From Mycobacterium intermedium (GTDB lineage Bacteria > Actinomycetota > Actinomycetes > Mycobacteriales > Mycobacteriaceae): a DNA stretch of 49,872 bases. The first letter of the stretch is position 1; each line of letters opens with the position of its first letter. Location: NCBI RefSeq assembly GCF_002086275.1, contig NZ_MVHT01000045.1:1-49872 (forward strand). Direction: 5' to 3'. This document shows positions 1-11,561 of this stretch, one piece after another. The notes below the pieces were generated by a model. That model did not search any database and was not told where the DNA came from. It was given only the letters and a program-made list of their open reading frames with translations. The position numbers and the translations under genes were made by a program.

Positions 1-165
1 AACGTCTTCGGCGAAGGCTCCTCAGGAATCGGCAACCTCGGAAGCGGCGTTTCGGGCTTCAGAAACATCGGCCTAGGCGGATTCAACGTCAACAGCTTCG
101 TCTCAGGCCTACAAAACATCGGTAGCAACCTGGCGGGTCTGTTCCAGCAGGGCACTGCCCCGTAA
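1..165 (+). CDS. PPE-MPTR family protein, C-terminal fragment
   Basis: The reading frame is open from base 1 and ends at TAA (163-165), giving a 54-residue tail. It is rich in Asn, Gly and Phe, with spaced GIGNLG, GFRNIG, GFNVNS and LQNIGSNLAGLF segments. That is the asparagine-glycine pentapeptide pattern of PPE proteins of the major polymorphic tandem repeat (MPTR) class, which are exported through type VII secretion and sit at the mycobacterial cell surface. The PPE domain itself lies left of the window, so the subfamily and exact role cannot be given. MPTR proteins are mainly a feature of slow-growing mycobacteria, which helps place the organism. The tail ends in LFQQGTAP. Confidence 0.8.
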   Translation, partial: NVFGEGSSGIGNLGSGVSGFRNIGLGGFNVNSFVSGLQNIGSNLAGLFQQGTAP

Positions 166-253
166 CGCGATGTGGTCGGTATCGGTCGCGTCTGCCGGCC
201 CCGGCCACCTCAACTTGGGTTGGCCGTAACGGGCGTGTTGAACCCTGTGAACC

Positions 254-2438
<2,185 letters not shown>

Positions 2439-2453
2439 AAAGCTGATGCAACA

Positions 2454-2492
2454 GGTTTACCGTCGGCTACGCAAGTGTGAGTGCGGTAAACC
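2454..2492. promoter_or_regulatory. inverted repeat, possible operator between GCS2-like gene and glpK
   Basis: GGTTTACCG (2454-2462) and CGGTAAACC (2484-2492) are perfect 9-base inverted arms separated by 21 bases. They occupy nearly the whole 57-base divergent intergenic space. The centre-to-centre distance is 30 bases, about three helical turns, which fits binding by a dimer or by two co-operating dimers. A transcript hairpin ending 3 bases before the glpK start is the alternative. Confidence 0.45.
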
Positions 2493-2495
2493 ATC

Positions 2496-4064
2496 ATGGA
2501 CGATGAGTTGCCGTGTCCGATCTATCGAGGAGAGCAGTTGGCCGAGTCCGGAGATTTCGTGGCCGCTATCGATCAGGGCACGACCAGCACCCGCTGCATG
2601 ATCTTCGATCAGGAGGGGGCCGAGGTGGCTCGTCACCAACTCGAGCACGAGCAGATCCTGCCTCGTGCCGGCTGGGTTGAGCACAACCCGGTCGAGATCT
2701 GGGAGCGGACCTGGTCGGTACTGACCACCGTGCTGAACACCGCAAATCTGTCGGCGAAAGATATTGCTGCGCTTGGTATCACCAACCAGCGCGAGACGAC
2801 GTTGGTGTGGAACAGGCAGACTGGCCGACCGTATTACAACGCGATCGTGTGGCAGGACACCCGCACCGATCGCATCGCGTCGGCGTTGGACCGCGACGGT
2901 CGCGGCGATGTGATCCGCCGCAAGGCGGGGTTGCCGCCGGCCACCTACTTCTCCGCCGGGAAACTGCAGTGGATTCTGGAAAACGTTGACGGGGTGCGCG
3001 CGGCCGCGGAAAAGGGCGAGGCGCTGTTCGGCACCGCGGACACCTGGGTGCTGTGGAATTTGACCGGCGGCCCGCGCGGCGGCGTGCACGTCACCGACGT
3101 GACCAACGCCAGTCGGACCATGCTCATGGACCTCGAGACCTTGGACTGGGACGACGAGCTGTTGTCGTTCTTCGACATTCCGCGCGCGATGCTGCCCTCG
3201 ATCGAGCCGTCCTCAGCGCGGGAGTCGTACGGCGTGACTTCGGAGTCGGGTCCCTTCGGCGCGGAGGTGCCGATCACCGGAGTCCTGGGCGACCAGCATG
3301 CGGCGATGGTCGGTCAGGTGTGCCTGGATGCGGGGGAGGCGAAAAACACCTACGGCACCGGCAATTTCCTGCTGTTGAACACCGGCGAGAACATTGTGCG
3401 CTCGGACAACGGCTTGCTGACCACCGTCTGTTATCAATTCGAGGGCGCCAAGCCGGTGTACGCGCTCGAGGGTTCGATCGCGGTGACCGGGTCGGCGGTG
3501 CAGTGGCTGCGTGATCAGTTGGGCATCATCAGCGGTGCAGCCCAGAGCGAGTCCTTGGCCCGTCAGGTCGCCGACAACGGCGGCGTCTACTTCGTGCCCG
3601 CATTTTCCGGGTTGTTCGCTCCGTATTGGCGATCCGATGCGCGCGGCGCGATCGTGGGCCTGTCGCGTTTCAACACCAACGCCCACCTCGCGCGCGCGAC
3701 GCTGGAGGCCATTTGCTACCAGAGCCGCGACGTGGTGGACGCCATGAAGGCGGACTCCGGGGTGAGCCTCGAGGTGCTCAAGGTCGACGGCGGCATCACC
3801 GCCAACGACTTATGCATGCAAATTCAGGCCGATGTGCTGGGCGTGGACGTGGTGCGCCCGGTGGTCGCCGAGACCACGGCATTGGGCGCCGCTTATGCGG
3901 CGGGTTTGGCGGTCGACTTCTGGGCCGACCCGTCCGATCTACGCGCCAACTGGCAAGAGGACAAGCGGTGGACGCCATCCTGGGACGACGACCAGCGCGC
4001 CGCGGGCTACGCCGGGTGGCGCAAGGCGGTGCAGCGCACCCTCGACTGGGTGGACGTTTCTTAA
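2496..4064 (+). CDS. glpK: glycerol kinase
   Basis: Phosphorylates glycerol with ATP to sn-glycerol 3-phosphate in the cytoplasm, feeding lipid synthesis and glycolysis. The FGGY-family N-terminal phosphate loop [10 protein letters not shown] is at about residues 24-33. GITNQRETT and WQDTR follow, then the second ATPase half with GTGNFLL and the nucleotide motif [13 protein letters not shown] near 429-441. Its length of 522 residues is normal for the family. The first 12 or so residues do not resemble the M. tuberculosis N-terminus as I remember it; similarity begins at GEQLAES. A GTG TCC GAT in the +2 frame at 2513 hints that an indel may have moved the ancestral start. No strong Shine-Dalgarno site precedes ATG 2496. 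Confidence 0.95.
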   Translation: MDDELPCPIYRGEQLAESGDFVAAIDQGTTSTRCMIFDQEGAEVARHQLEHEQILPRAGWVEHNPVEIWERTWSVLTTVLNTANLSAKDIAALGITNQRETTLVWNRQTGRPYYNAIVWQDTRTDRIASALDRDGRGDVIRRKAGLPPATYFSAGKLQWILENVDGVRAAAEKGEALFGTADTWVLWNLTGGPRGGVHVTDVTNASRTMLMDLETLDWDDELLSFFDIPRAMLPSIEPSSARESYGVTSESGPFGAEVPITGVLGDQHAAMVGQVCLDAGEAKNTYGTGNFLLLNTGENIVRSDNGLLTTVCYQFEGAKPVYALEGSIAVTGSAVQWLRDQLGIISGAAQSESLARQVADNGGVYFVPAFSGLFAPYWRSDARGAIVGLSRFNTNAHLARATLEAICYQSRDVVDAMKADSGVSLEVLKVDGGITANDLCMQIQADVLGVDVVRPVVAETTALGAAYAAGLAVDFWADPSDLRANWQEDKRWTPSWDDDQRAAGYAGWRKAVQRTLDWVDVS

Positions 4065-4073
4065 GACTTGCTC

Positions 4074-4135
4074 CGCGAGCGCGCGCAGTTGTACGTGGAC
4101 ACGCCGTTGTGGCCGTACATTTGCGCGCGCTCGCG
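4074..4135. repeat. long imperfect inverted repeat between glpK and padR (terminator or dispersed element)
   Basis: Two 22-base arms (4074-4095 and 4114-4135) are reverse complements at 20 of 22 positions. They are separated by 18 bases and dominated by alternating CG steps ending in GTACG/CGTAC. The element fills the gap between the two convergent genes, so it can act as a bidirectional terminator. Its length and near-perfect symmetry also fit a dispersed intergenic palindrome (REP/MITE-like). No second copy is seen in this window. Confidence 0.6.
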
Positions 4136-4144
4136 ACCGGGAGC

Positions 4145-4867
4145 TCAGGCCTCGCCGAGGATGCCGTAGATCTCGCGGCGGGCGTTGTTGAGCACGTCGA
4201 CGATGCGTTGCTGCTGCTCGGGGGTGGCGGCGTGGGCCGACTGTGCGACGGCGCCGAAGAGTTGGCGCCCCGCGGTCGCGAGGTTGACGTGCCCAGGGTC
4301 CACCCCTTCGGCGATCTCCTCCCACGGCGGGGTCTCGACCTTGGCCGCGGCGGCACGGCCGTCCTCGGTCAGCTGGAAAAGCTTCTTGCTGCCGTCGGCC
4401 TCGGTGGCGGTGATCAGGCCCTCGTCGTCCAGGAGTTGCAGCGTCGGGTAGACCGAACCGGGACTCGGCTTCCATAGACCGTTGCTGCGTTCGGCGATCT
4501 GCTGAATCATCTCGTAGCCGTGCATGGGCCGTTCGGTCAGCAGGACGAGAATTGCGGCCTTGACGTCGCCCCGCCGGCCCCGACCGGGGCCGCCGCGACG
4601 CCAGCCACCGCGCGGGGTGAAGCCGAATCCCGGCCCGAAGCCCGGCCCGAATCCCGAGCCGAATCCCGGGCCGGGGCCTCCGGGACCAAACCCGAAGGGT
4701 CCGCCACCGGCGTGGTCGCGGAGGTTCTCGACGAACTCGCGTCGGGCATGCCGCTTGGCGGCGTGCATTGCTCGGCGCTGGGCGAAACCCGGGGCAAAAC
4801 CCGGTCCGAATCCGAAGCCCGGCTGGACGCCGAATGGCCCGCCAGGCGGGGTGAAGCGGTCGTTCAT
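4145..4867 (-). CDS. PadR-family transcriptional regulator with Gly/Phe/Pro-rich N-terminal extension
   Basis: A 240-residue protein with a winged helix of the PadR type at about residues 100-175 (DVKAAILVLL, HGYEM, SPGSVYPTLQLLDDEGLI), followed by a C-terminal helical dimerisation segment. PadR proteins usually repress genes for detoxification or membrane proteins and often themselves. The first 100 residues are unusual: two tracts rich in Gly, Phe and Pro (repeating PGFGFGP-like units) flank a basic helix (RRAMHAAKRHARREF). These look disordered and could add non-specific DNA contact or self-association. A TATCG-rich palindrome directly upstream suggests autoregulation. The gene is convergent with glpK and divergent from a small membrane protein gene, a likely target. 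Confidence 0.88.
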   Translation of the reverse strand: MNDRFTPPGGPFGVQPGFGFGPGFAPGFAQRRAMHAAKRHARREFVENLRDHAGGGPFGFGPGGPGPGFGSGFGPGFGPGFGFTPRGGWRRGGPGRGRRGDVKAAILVLLTERPMHGYEMIQQIAERSNGLWKPSPGSVYPTLQLLDDEGLITATEADGSKKLFQLTEDGRAAAAKVETPPWEEIAEGVDPGHVNLATAGRQLFGAVAQSAHAATPEQQQRIVDVLNNARREIYGILGEA

Positions 4868-4917
4868 GACTCTTGTTCCTTACGTCGGGATGGCCGCCCG
4901 TAGCGGCGCCATGCGGT

Positions 4918-4957
4918 ATATCGGCTATGTATCACGATATATCGGAAACTATCGTAG
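4918..4957. promoter_or_regulatory. TATCG-rich palindromic region upstream of padR (candidate PadR operator)
   Basis: The perfect palindrome CGATATATCG (4935-4944) is flanked by further TATCG/CGATA words at about 4919-4923 and 4950-4954. The AT-rich, symmetric cluster lies 50-90 bases upstream of the padR start, in a GC-rich genome where such sequence is rare. This is where a PadR autorepression site would be expected. Confidence 0.5.
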
Positions 4958-4986
4958 CGCTAGGCGTGGCTATCCTGGGGTTGCTT

Positions 4987-5012
4987 GTTTGCATTCATTC
5001 TGTGCCGGGTAG
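4987..5012 (+). promoter_or_regulatory. SigF-type promoter for the 5024 membrane protein
   Basis: GTTT (4987-4990), 16 bases, then GGGTAG (5007-5012), matching the mycobacterial SigF consensus of GGTTT, 15-17 bases, GGGTA. The -10 element ends 11 bases before ATG 5024 (8 before an adjacent GTG at 5021), so the mRNA would be leaderless or nearly so. Confidence 0.6.
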
Positions 5013-5023
5013 CAACTGAGGTG

Positions 5024-5407
5024 ATGAAGGGGAAAAACCACCAGGTGACCTTCGAAGCCGGGTCGGAGACCGATCCGACGCACAGCCAGGCGACGGGTGG
5101 TCGCAAGACTGCTTCCTGGGCGAACTGGGTGCTCGCGATCCTGACGGTCCCGGGTGCGGCGATCGTGATGCTCTTCGCGCTCGGCGCGGTCATGAGCACC
5201 GATGCCTGCACCGCTGGCACCTGTCCCAACCTGAGTACCGGGATCGACTTCGGCGTGTTGTTCTACGGTGCGCCCCTGGTGGCCCTCTGCGTCATCGTCA
5301 TCTCGCTGTTCACCGCCAAGCGCCGATTCGGCATTGCCGTTCCGTTGTGCGGGTGGGCGCTCTTGATTGCCGACGTCGCCGTCCTGGCTCTGATCGTCGC
5401 GCGCTAG
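5024..5407 (+). CDS. small integral membrane protein, unknown function
   Basis: A 127-residue protein with a hydrophilic N-terminus of about 25 residues and three or four predicted membrane helices (about 27-50, 68-90 and 98-122). A short outside loop carries a Cys pair (TDACTAGTCPNLS, about residues 55-68) that could form a disulfide or bind a metal. No family is recognised. ATG 5024 was preferred over an upstream in-frame ATG at 4985 because a SigF-like promoter occupies 4987-5012 and hydrophilic MKGKNHQ begins there. It is convergent with the RDD-family gene, with only 3 bases between the two stops. A position next to padR makes it a possible PadR target. Confidence 0.75.
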   Translation: MKGKNHQVTFEAGSETDPTHSQATGGRKTASWANWVLAILTVPGAAIVMLFALGAVMSTDACTAGTCPNLSTGIDFGVLFYGAPLVALCVIVISLFTAKRRFGIAVPLCGWALLIADVAVLALIVAR

Positions 5408-5410
5408 AAC

Positions 5411-6364
5411 TCAGCTCGGCGGGGCAAATCCCTCTTGGCTTGGCGCCGGTTGCGGTGACTCGATGTGTGGTTCCGGCGACCGACCTGGGGCCGACGGATA
5501 TGGCTGCGGTGCCGGCTGAGGCCACTGCTGTTGTGGCCACTGTTGTTGCGGCCACTGCTGTTGCGGCCACTGTTGCTGAGCCCACGGCGCTGGCGTAGTC
5601 GCCGGCATCGCGGACGGCGGCGCGGTTGGACGCAGTCGTGCCAATTCGCGCCGGTGTCGTTCGGCAAGAACAGCCGCAAGGATGAATTGCGGGGGAACGC
5701 CGGGCGGTGGTGGCGGAGCGATGTGGGACACCACGTCAGCGGCGATGCGGTAGGCCATCTGGTCGCGCAGTCGGGGATCGAGTTGGTTTGCCCGGGAGAG
5801 AAATTGGCGCGCGACCTCGGCTTGAGCGGCCGTGAGTCCCGACAGCTGCAGCGAGGACGCCCACGAAGCCAGGGCTGGCGGCATCATCGGGGGAGGCGCC
5901 AGCCGCGGAGCCCGTTCGCTGACGACGATGGTGCCGGCGAAGATGTCGCCGATGCGTTTGGCCTTGGGCGACAACAGACTGCAGATCACCGCGGGACTAC
6001 CCAGCAGCATCCAGATTTCGATCACCGACGCCAGTGCGCGAAACAGCGCCTGCCGGAAGCGCTCCGGGCCGCCGTCGTCGGAAACCACCCGCAGGCCCAT
6101 GACCATCTTGCCCAGCGAACGGCCGCGTGTCGCCATTTCGATGGCCACCGGATAGCCGACCATGGCCAGCACCGTGAAGATGATCAGGAAGGCGACCGTC
6201 AGCGCCTCGTCGAACTGTCTGATCGCGGCCGCCCACAGCATCAGTCCCAGGAAATAGGCGGTGAAAATCACGGTGAGGTCGATGATCGCGCTGAGTGCGC
6301 GCACGGGGAGCTGTGCGATCTGGACATCGAGCACCACAGCGTCCCCGGTTACCACCTCCGACAT
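5411..6364 (-). CDS. RDD family membrane protein with Gln/Trp/Pro repeat tail
   Basis: The 317-residue protein begins with an RDD domain (about residues 15-155). It contains the Arg-Ala-x-Ser-x-x-x-Asp motif (RALSAIIDL), several membrane helices, and the conserved RGRSLGKMVMGLRVV loop. RDD proteins are poorly characterised and have been linked to cation transport or membrane stress. The C-terminal third is cytoplasmic and low complexity, with four or five tandem QQQWP units (about residues 262-282) followed by a Pro-rich end. It is divergent from the SpoIIM-family gene, with 58 bases between. This RDD/SpoIIM/DUF58/MoxR association is conserved in actinobacteria (Rv3695-Rv3692 in M. tuberculosis, from memory). 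Confidence 0.88.
   Translation of the reverse strand: MSEVVTGDAVVLDVQIAQLPVRALSAIIDLTVIFTAYFLGLMLWAAAIRQFDEALTVAFLIIFTVLAMVGYPVAIEMATRGRSLGKMVMGLRVVSDDGGPERFRQALFRALASVIEIWMLLGSPAVICSLLSPKAKRIGDIFAGTIVVSERAPRLAPPPMMPPALASWASSLQLSGLTAAQAEVARQFLSRANQLDPRLRDQMAYRIAADVVSHIAPPPPPGVPPQFILAAVLAERHRRELARLRPTAPPSAMPATTPAPWAQQQWPQQQWPQQQWPQQQWPQPAPQPYPSAPGRSPEPHIESPQPAPSQEGFAPPS
5519..5580 (-). repeat. tandem QQQWP-coding repeats inside RDD gene
   Basis: On the minus strand a 15-base unit encoding Gln-Gln-Gln-Trp-Pro is repeated about four times with silent variation. Such in-frame repeats can change copy number by slippage without breaking the gene. Confidence 0.7.
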
Positions 6365-6422
6365 ACCAGAGAACGCTACACACTTTGGGGCGCCTACCTG
6401 GGCGCTTGGGTAGGCTGCCGAC

Positions 6423-7415
6423 GTGGACGTCGACGCGTTCCTACTGACTCACCGGCACACGTGGGATCGGCTGGACCAGCTGATCAAGAGGCGTCGCTCG
6501 CTGACCGGAGCCGAAGTCGACGAACTCGTCGAGCTCTATCAACGGGTCTCCACCCACCTGTCGATGCTGCGGTCGGTGTCGACCGACGCGTTGGTGATCG
6601 GCCGGCTCTCCAGTCTCGTTGCGCGTGCCCGTTCGGCGGTCACCGGCGCCCATGCCCCGTTGAGCAGTACCTTCACCCGGTTCTGGACGGTCTCGTTTCC
6701 GGTCGTCGCCTACCGTGCCTGGCGGTGGTGGCTGGCGACGGCGGTGGCGTTTTTCGCGGTGGCCGTGGTGATGGGATTTTGGGTGGCCGGCAGCCCCGAG
6801 GTGCAGTCGCTGATCGGAACGTCGGCGGACATCGACGAATTGGTCAATCACGACGTCGAGTCGTATTACAGCGAGCACCCAGCCGCGGCGTTCGCGTTGC
6901 AGGTGTGGGTCAACAACTCCTGGGTGGCCGCCAAATGCATCGCGATGTCCGTATTGCTCGGGCTGCCAATTCCGTTCGTGCTGTATCAGAATGCCGCCAA
7001 CGTGGGTGTGATCGGCGGGCTGATGTTCCACGCCGGTAAGGGCGGGTTGTTGCTGGGACTGCTCATTCCGCACGGACTGCTGGAGCTGACCGCGGTGTTC
7101 CTGGCCGCCTCGGTAGGGATGCGACTCGGTTGGTCGGTGATCTCGCCCGGTGACCGGCCACGGGGCCAGGTCCTCGCCGAGCACGGTCGTGGGGTGGTGT
7201 CGGTCGCCGTCGGACTGGTCGTCGTGCTGTTGGTCTCCGGGCTGATCGAAGCGCTGGTGACCCCGGCGCCGTTTCCGACGTTCGTCCGGATAGCCATCGG
7301 GGTTCTCGCCGAGGCGGCGTTCCTGTGGTACATCGTGCATTTCGGGCGTAAAGGCATCAGGGCTGGTGAGACCGGCGATATCGAGGACGCGCCCGACGTC
7401 GTCCCAACCCGCTGA
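6423..7415 (+). CDS. stage II sporulation protein M (SpoIIM) family membrane protein
   Basis: A 330-residue protein with a cytoplasmic helical N-terminus (LTHRHTWDRLDQLIKRR, the conserved DUF95/SpoIIM start) and about five membrane helices from residue 100 on. The family motif around NNSWVAAKCIAMSVLLGLP and the GLLIPHGLLELTAVF helix are clear. In Bacillus, SpoIIM works with SpoIIP/SpoIID in peptidoglycan remodelling during engulfment. In non-sporulating actinobacteria the family sits next to MoxR-DUF58 genes and probably has an envelope role. The start is GTG 6423. It is divergent from the RDD gene and convergent with the DUF58 gene, with 20 bases between the two. Confidence 0.88.
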   Translation: MDVDAFLLTHRHTWDRLDQLIKRRRSLTGAEVDELVELYQRVSTHLSMLRSVSTDALVIGRLSSLVARARSAVTGAHAPLSSTFTRFWTVSFPVVAYRAWRWWLATAVAFFAVAVVMGFWVAGSPEVQSLIGTSADIDELVNHDVESYYSEHPAAAFALQVWVNNSWVAAKCIAMSVLLGLPIPFVLYQNAANVGVIGGLMFHAGKGGLLLGLLIPHGLLELTAVFLAASVGMRLGWSVISPGDRPRGQVLAEHGRGVVSVAVGLVVVLLVSGLIEALVTPAPFPTFVRIAIGVLAEAAFLWYIVHFGRKGIRAGETGDIEDAPDVVPTR

Positions 7416-7435
7416 GGCTGCCCCGCCCCAGAGAT

Positions 7436-8757
7436 CTAGAGCCGGCCGGTCGCTTTCATCGCCAGGTAGCGGTCGGCGAGGCCGGGCGCGATCTCCGTGG
7501 GCGCAGCGTCGACGACCTCCACCCCGCCGCGGCGCAGGCGCGAGGCGATCGCGCGCCGGTCGTTGCGGGCCCGCTCGGCGGCGGCCGCGTCGTACACCGC
7601 TGCTGCGTCGGAACGACCGACGGCCAGTTCGTCCACGCGTGGGTCGGCGACCGCGGCCAGCAACACGTGGTGTTTGGCTGACAACTGCGGCAACACCGGC
7701 AGCAGGCCCTCGTCGAGGGCTGTTGCGTTGAGGTCGGTCAGCAGCACCACCAACGAGCGCCGGCGGGTGCGCCGCAAGATGGTGGCAATCATTGCCCGCC
7801 AGTCGGATTCGACGAGCGCCGGCTGCAACGGTGCCATCGCTTCGACCAGCTGCGCGAGAAGTTCGGTGCGTGACGCGCCTAACACGGCGGCTCGGCCCAC
7901 CCGGTCGTGGGCGAGGAAGTCGACGTGGTCACCAGCACGCGACGCCAGCGCCGCCAGCAGCAGCGCGGCGTCCATGAACCAGTCCAGTCGGGGCCATCCC
8001 GCCGGATCGGCTGAGGTCGGGTCGACACCCACGCGGCCCGCTCCCATCCGGCCGGTGTCGAGCACGATCACGACCCTGCGGTCGCGTTCGGGCCGCCAGG
8101 TGCGGACCATCACGTCGGACCGCCGCGCTGTTGCCCGCCAGTCGATCGAGCGGACGTCGTCCCCGACGACGTACTCGCGCAGAGAGTCGAACTCGGTGCC
8201 CTGTCCGCGGATAAGGGTGGGCAGCAAGCCATCGATTTCCCGCAGCTTGGCCAGCCGGGACGGCAGATGCTTGCGGGACAGGAACGGTGGCAGCACCCGA
8301 ACCTGTCCCGGCACCTGCTGCGATTTCTGCCGTCCGGCCAACCCCAACGGTCCCACGGACCGGGCGGTGACGGCCGCGGCGCGTTGGTCGCCGCGGCGGA
8401 CCGGTGCCAACTCGGTGCGGACCTGCTCGCGCTGACCGGCGGCGATGCTGAGCGGATGGACGCGCGGTTGGGCGCGGGCGCTGGGCGGCCACGCATCGTG
8501 CACCTGGCCGCGGAATCGGCGCCGGCCGTCATTGTGGATTGTCAGGTCGGAATGGGCCGGCTGACCCAAGCGGGCTGAACTGTCCGGTGAGCGGGCGAAA
8601 CGCAGCTTGCGCGGGCTGGCCGCCAGTACCACGTCGACGACGACCAGCGCCACCAAAACAGCCAGCAGCAGACCGAAAGCCTCCGCAGGCCAAGGGGATA
8701 GCGCGATCGGCAGGACGCAGATCAGCGCTAGTAATCCGGTCCGTCCGGTGAGAACCA

Positions 8758-8758
<1 letters not shown>
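7436..8758 (-). CDS. DUF58 domain protein (vWA-like, MoxR partner)
   Basis: A 440-residue protein with two N-terminal membrane helices (about residues 5-45), a beta-rich middle, and the DUF58 signature EFDSLREYVVGDDVRSIDWRA. A von Willebrand A-like fold follows, with a degenerate metal site (VIVLDTGRMG). DUF58 proteins pair with MoxR ATPases as putative chaperones that insert metals or assemble membrane complexes. The start is GTG 8758, whose first base is the last base of the MoxR stop codon (TAGTG), so translation is coupled. The frame remains open upstream, but that stretch is antisense-like Arg/Pro sequence inside moxR. Last gene of a five-gene operon. Confidence 0.88.
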
Positions 8759-9761
<1,003 letters not shown>

Positions 9762-9765
<4 letters not shown>

Positions 9766-10901
9766 GAGTGGGTGACCTGCCTTTCGATGTCGTCGAGCGC
9801 ACGGGCGAGGTGAAGTAGATCCTGATCGGTCGTCGGCGGGGGGCCAAACAAGTGATACCGAATGAATTCCGGGTCGGCGCCGGTGCGCCGAGCAACGGTC
9901 AGAACCACCGCGGCAGGGTCGGACGTGGAGCCAGCGCCCAGCCGGGGCACCAGGCGCTGCAGTGTCGCGGTCCGAAAGGCTTCGGCGGCGCGGTCGCGGG
10001 CGCGGCGGGACCGGTACAGGCGGCCGCGGCCCTCGCCGGTCTCCGACGCCCGGACGACGACGGGAATGTCTTCGGCGACCAGTGGGCCCATCCGTCGGCC
10101 CTTCCACAGCGCCACCAGCAGGACGACCAGCCACAACTGCCAGACCATCCAGGTCACGTTTTCCGGGATCAGATCGGAAATCGATGCTGGAGCGGCGTTT
10201 TCACCCTCGACGTGGCGAGGCGCGAACCAGATGAGGCGCTGCCGCGCCCCCGCGAGGTTCATGGCCAGCGCCGCATTGCCCTCCGACAGCAGGCCCCCGT
10301 TAGTCATGAAGTCGTTGGTGCCGACCACCGTGATCGAGCGACCCTCGTCGTCGTAGTACCGGACCAATATTCCGCCGTAGCAGCTGATTACCTGCAGGTC
10401 ACCCTTGGGTTGGTAGGCGTCGCTCGGACCGAAGCGTACCGTGCCGGCCCGGTTCGCTTCGCGCAGTGGGCAATCGGGCTGGCTGCTGAATTCCTTGGCG
10501 GCCCCGTGACGCAACCGAGGTGTCAGCACCGCGCGGGTGCGTGACGTGGGCTCGACCAGTAGCCGGTCACCGGGAGTATGCGCCAGCCGCTCAAGCAGCG
10601 AGTTGTCCCTCAAGTACTGAGTCTGCGCCATCAGCAACAGCGAGTCAGCGCGTGCCGCGCGCTCGACATCGGCCACGTTGTTGGCGACGACGACCTCGAC
10701 GCCATGCTCGCGCAACAGGGTCACCAGTGCGTGCGCACCCGACGGATTGGTGGCCTCGGGGTCCATGGTGCCGCCGGGTCGAGGCGCCGTCAGGTAAGTG
10801 GTGACCGCCGCGACGATGGCAACCACGGTCAGTAGCAGCAGAACTGACCGCCACGGCCGCCGTTTGGTGGCCGCTTCGGAATCGGGACGCGCGGAGGTCA
10901 C
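9762..10901 (-). CDS. DUF4350 domain membrane protein
   Basis: About 379 residues. An N-terminal membrane helix (about 17-38) is followed by a DUF4350 domain outside the membrane that begins with PSGAHALVTLLREHGVEV, then a second helix near 245-265 (WMVWQLWLVVLLVALW) and a cytoplasmic tail. DUF4350 is usually found with DUF4129, MoxR and DUF58 and is thought to be part of the same envelope-associated machine; the biochemical role is unknown. GTG 10901 overlaps the upstream stop by 4 bases (GTGA), like its neighbours. An ATG at 10916 is the alternative start. Confidence 0.82.
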
Positions 10902-11548
10902 CGGACCTGCGCCCACGAATCGAATGCGGCCGGTGCTTCCACTGCCGACGATGCGGTGGAGCGCGACCGCAGATGGTCATCGAGGTCGGCGATCAACTGG
11001 TATGCGGCCTGGGTGCCGGGCCGTTCACCGTAGGTGACGTCGTTGAACGCCGTTGCGGCCTGGGACAATTCGCCTTTCAGATGTGGCAACGCCTCGCCGG
11101 CGTCGGCGGCCAGCTCGTTGGCGGTTCGGCCCGGTGCCGGATTGAGCACGCCGGTCTCTTCCAGCTGGCGAGCCACCGCGCGCAGCCGGTGCCGGATCGC
11201 GGCGGCCCAATTGCCTTCGGCAGCATAGCCTTCCGCCGTGGCGCGATGCTGGGCCGCGGTTAGCTCGCCGATATCGAAGAGCTGTGCATCGCCGCCGCGG
11301 TTGGTGCGCAGGGTGCGGCGCGCGGTTTGTACGGCGACGGCTGTTGCGATCGCCAGGATGATGAGCAACACGGTGACGGTGAAGTAGCCGCCGGGTATCT
11401 CGGAACTCTTCTCCAGCAGTTTGTAGAGCAGTTCGGTGATCCAGTCGTTGATGCGGTTGGGCAGTGAGTCTTTCGGGTAGATCGGTTTGTTCAACTCGCG
11501 CTGGGCGGCCTCGTGCGCGGCATCGCGATCGATATCGATGGCAGGCAT
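10898..11548 (-). CDS. DUF4129 domain membrane protein
   Basis: A 216-residue protein with an amphipathic N-terminal region (DRDAAHEAAQRELNKPIYPK), a single membrane helix at about 54-74, and a cytoplasmic DUF4129 domain. The domain signature is AEGNWAAAIRHRLRAVARQLEETGVLNPAPGRTANELA (cited by its edges, residues about 112-148). DUF4129 occurs at the end of transglutaminase-like proteins and in MoxR-DUF58 operons. It lies 13 bases downstream of the operon's first gene and overlaps the next by 4 bases. Function beyond this association is unknown. Confidence 0.84.
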   Translation of the reverse strand: MPAIDIDRDAAHEAAQRELNKPIYPKDSLPNRINDWITELLYKLLEKSSEIPGGYFTVTVLLIILAIATAVAVQTARRTLRTNRGGDAQLFDIGELTAAQHRATAEGYAAEGNWAAAIRHRLRAVARQLEETGVLNPAPGRTANELAADAGEALPHLKGELSQAATAFNDVTYGERPGTQAAYQLIADLDDHLRSRSTASSAVEAPAAFDSWAQVR

Positions 11549-11561
11549 TGTCAGTCAGTCC

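Noticed and set aside
5465..7039. Plus-strand open frame of 524 residues spanning the RDD and SpoIIM genes
   Set aside because: It crosses two well-supported genes and its translation is Arg-rich low-complexity sequence.
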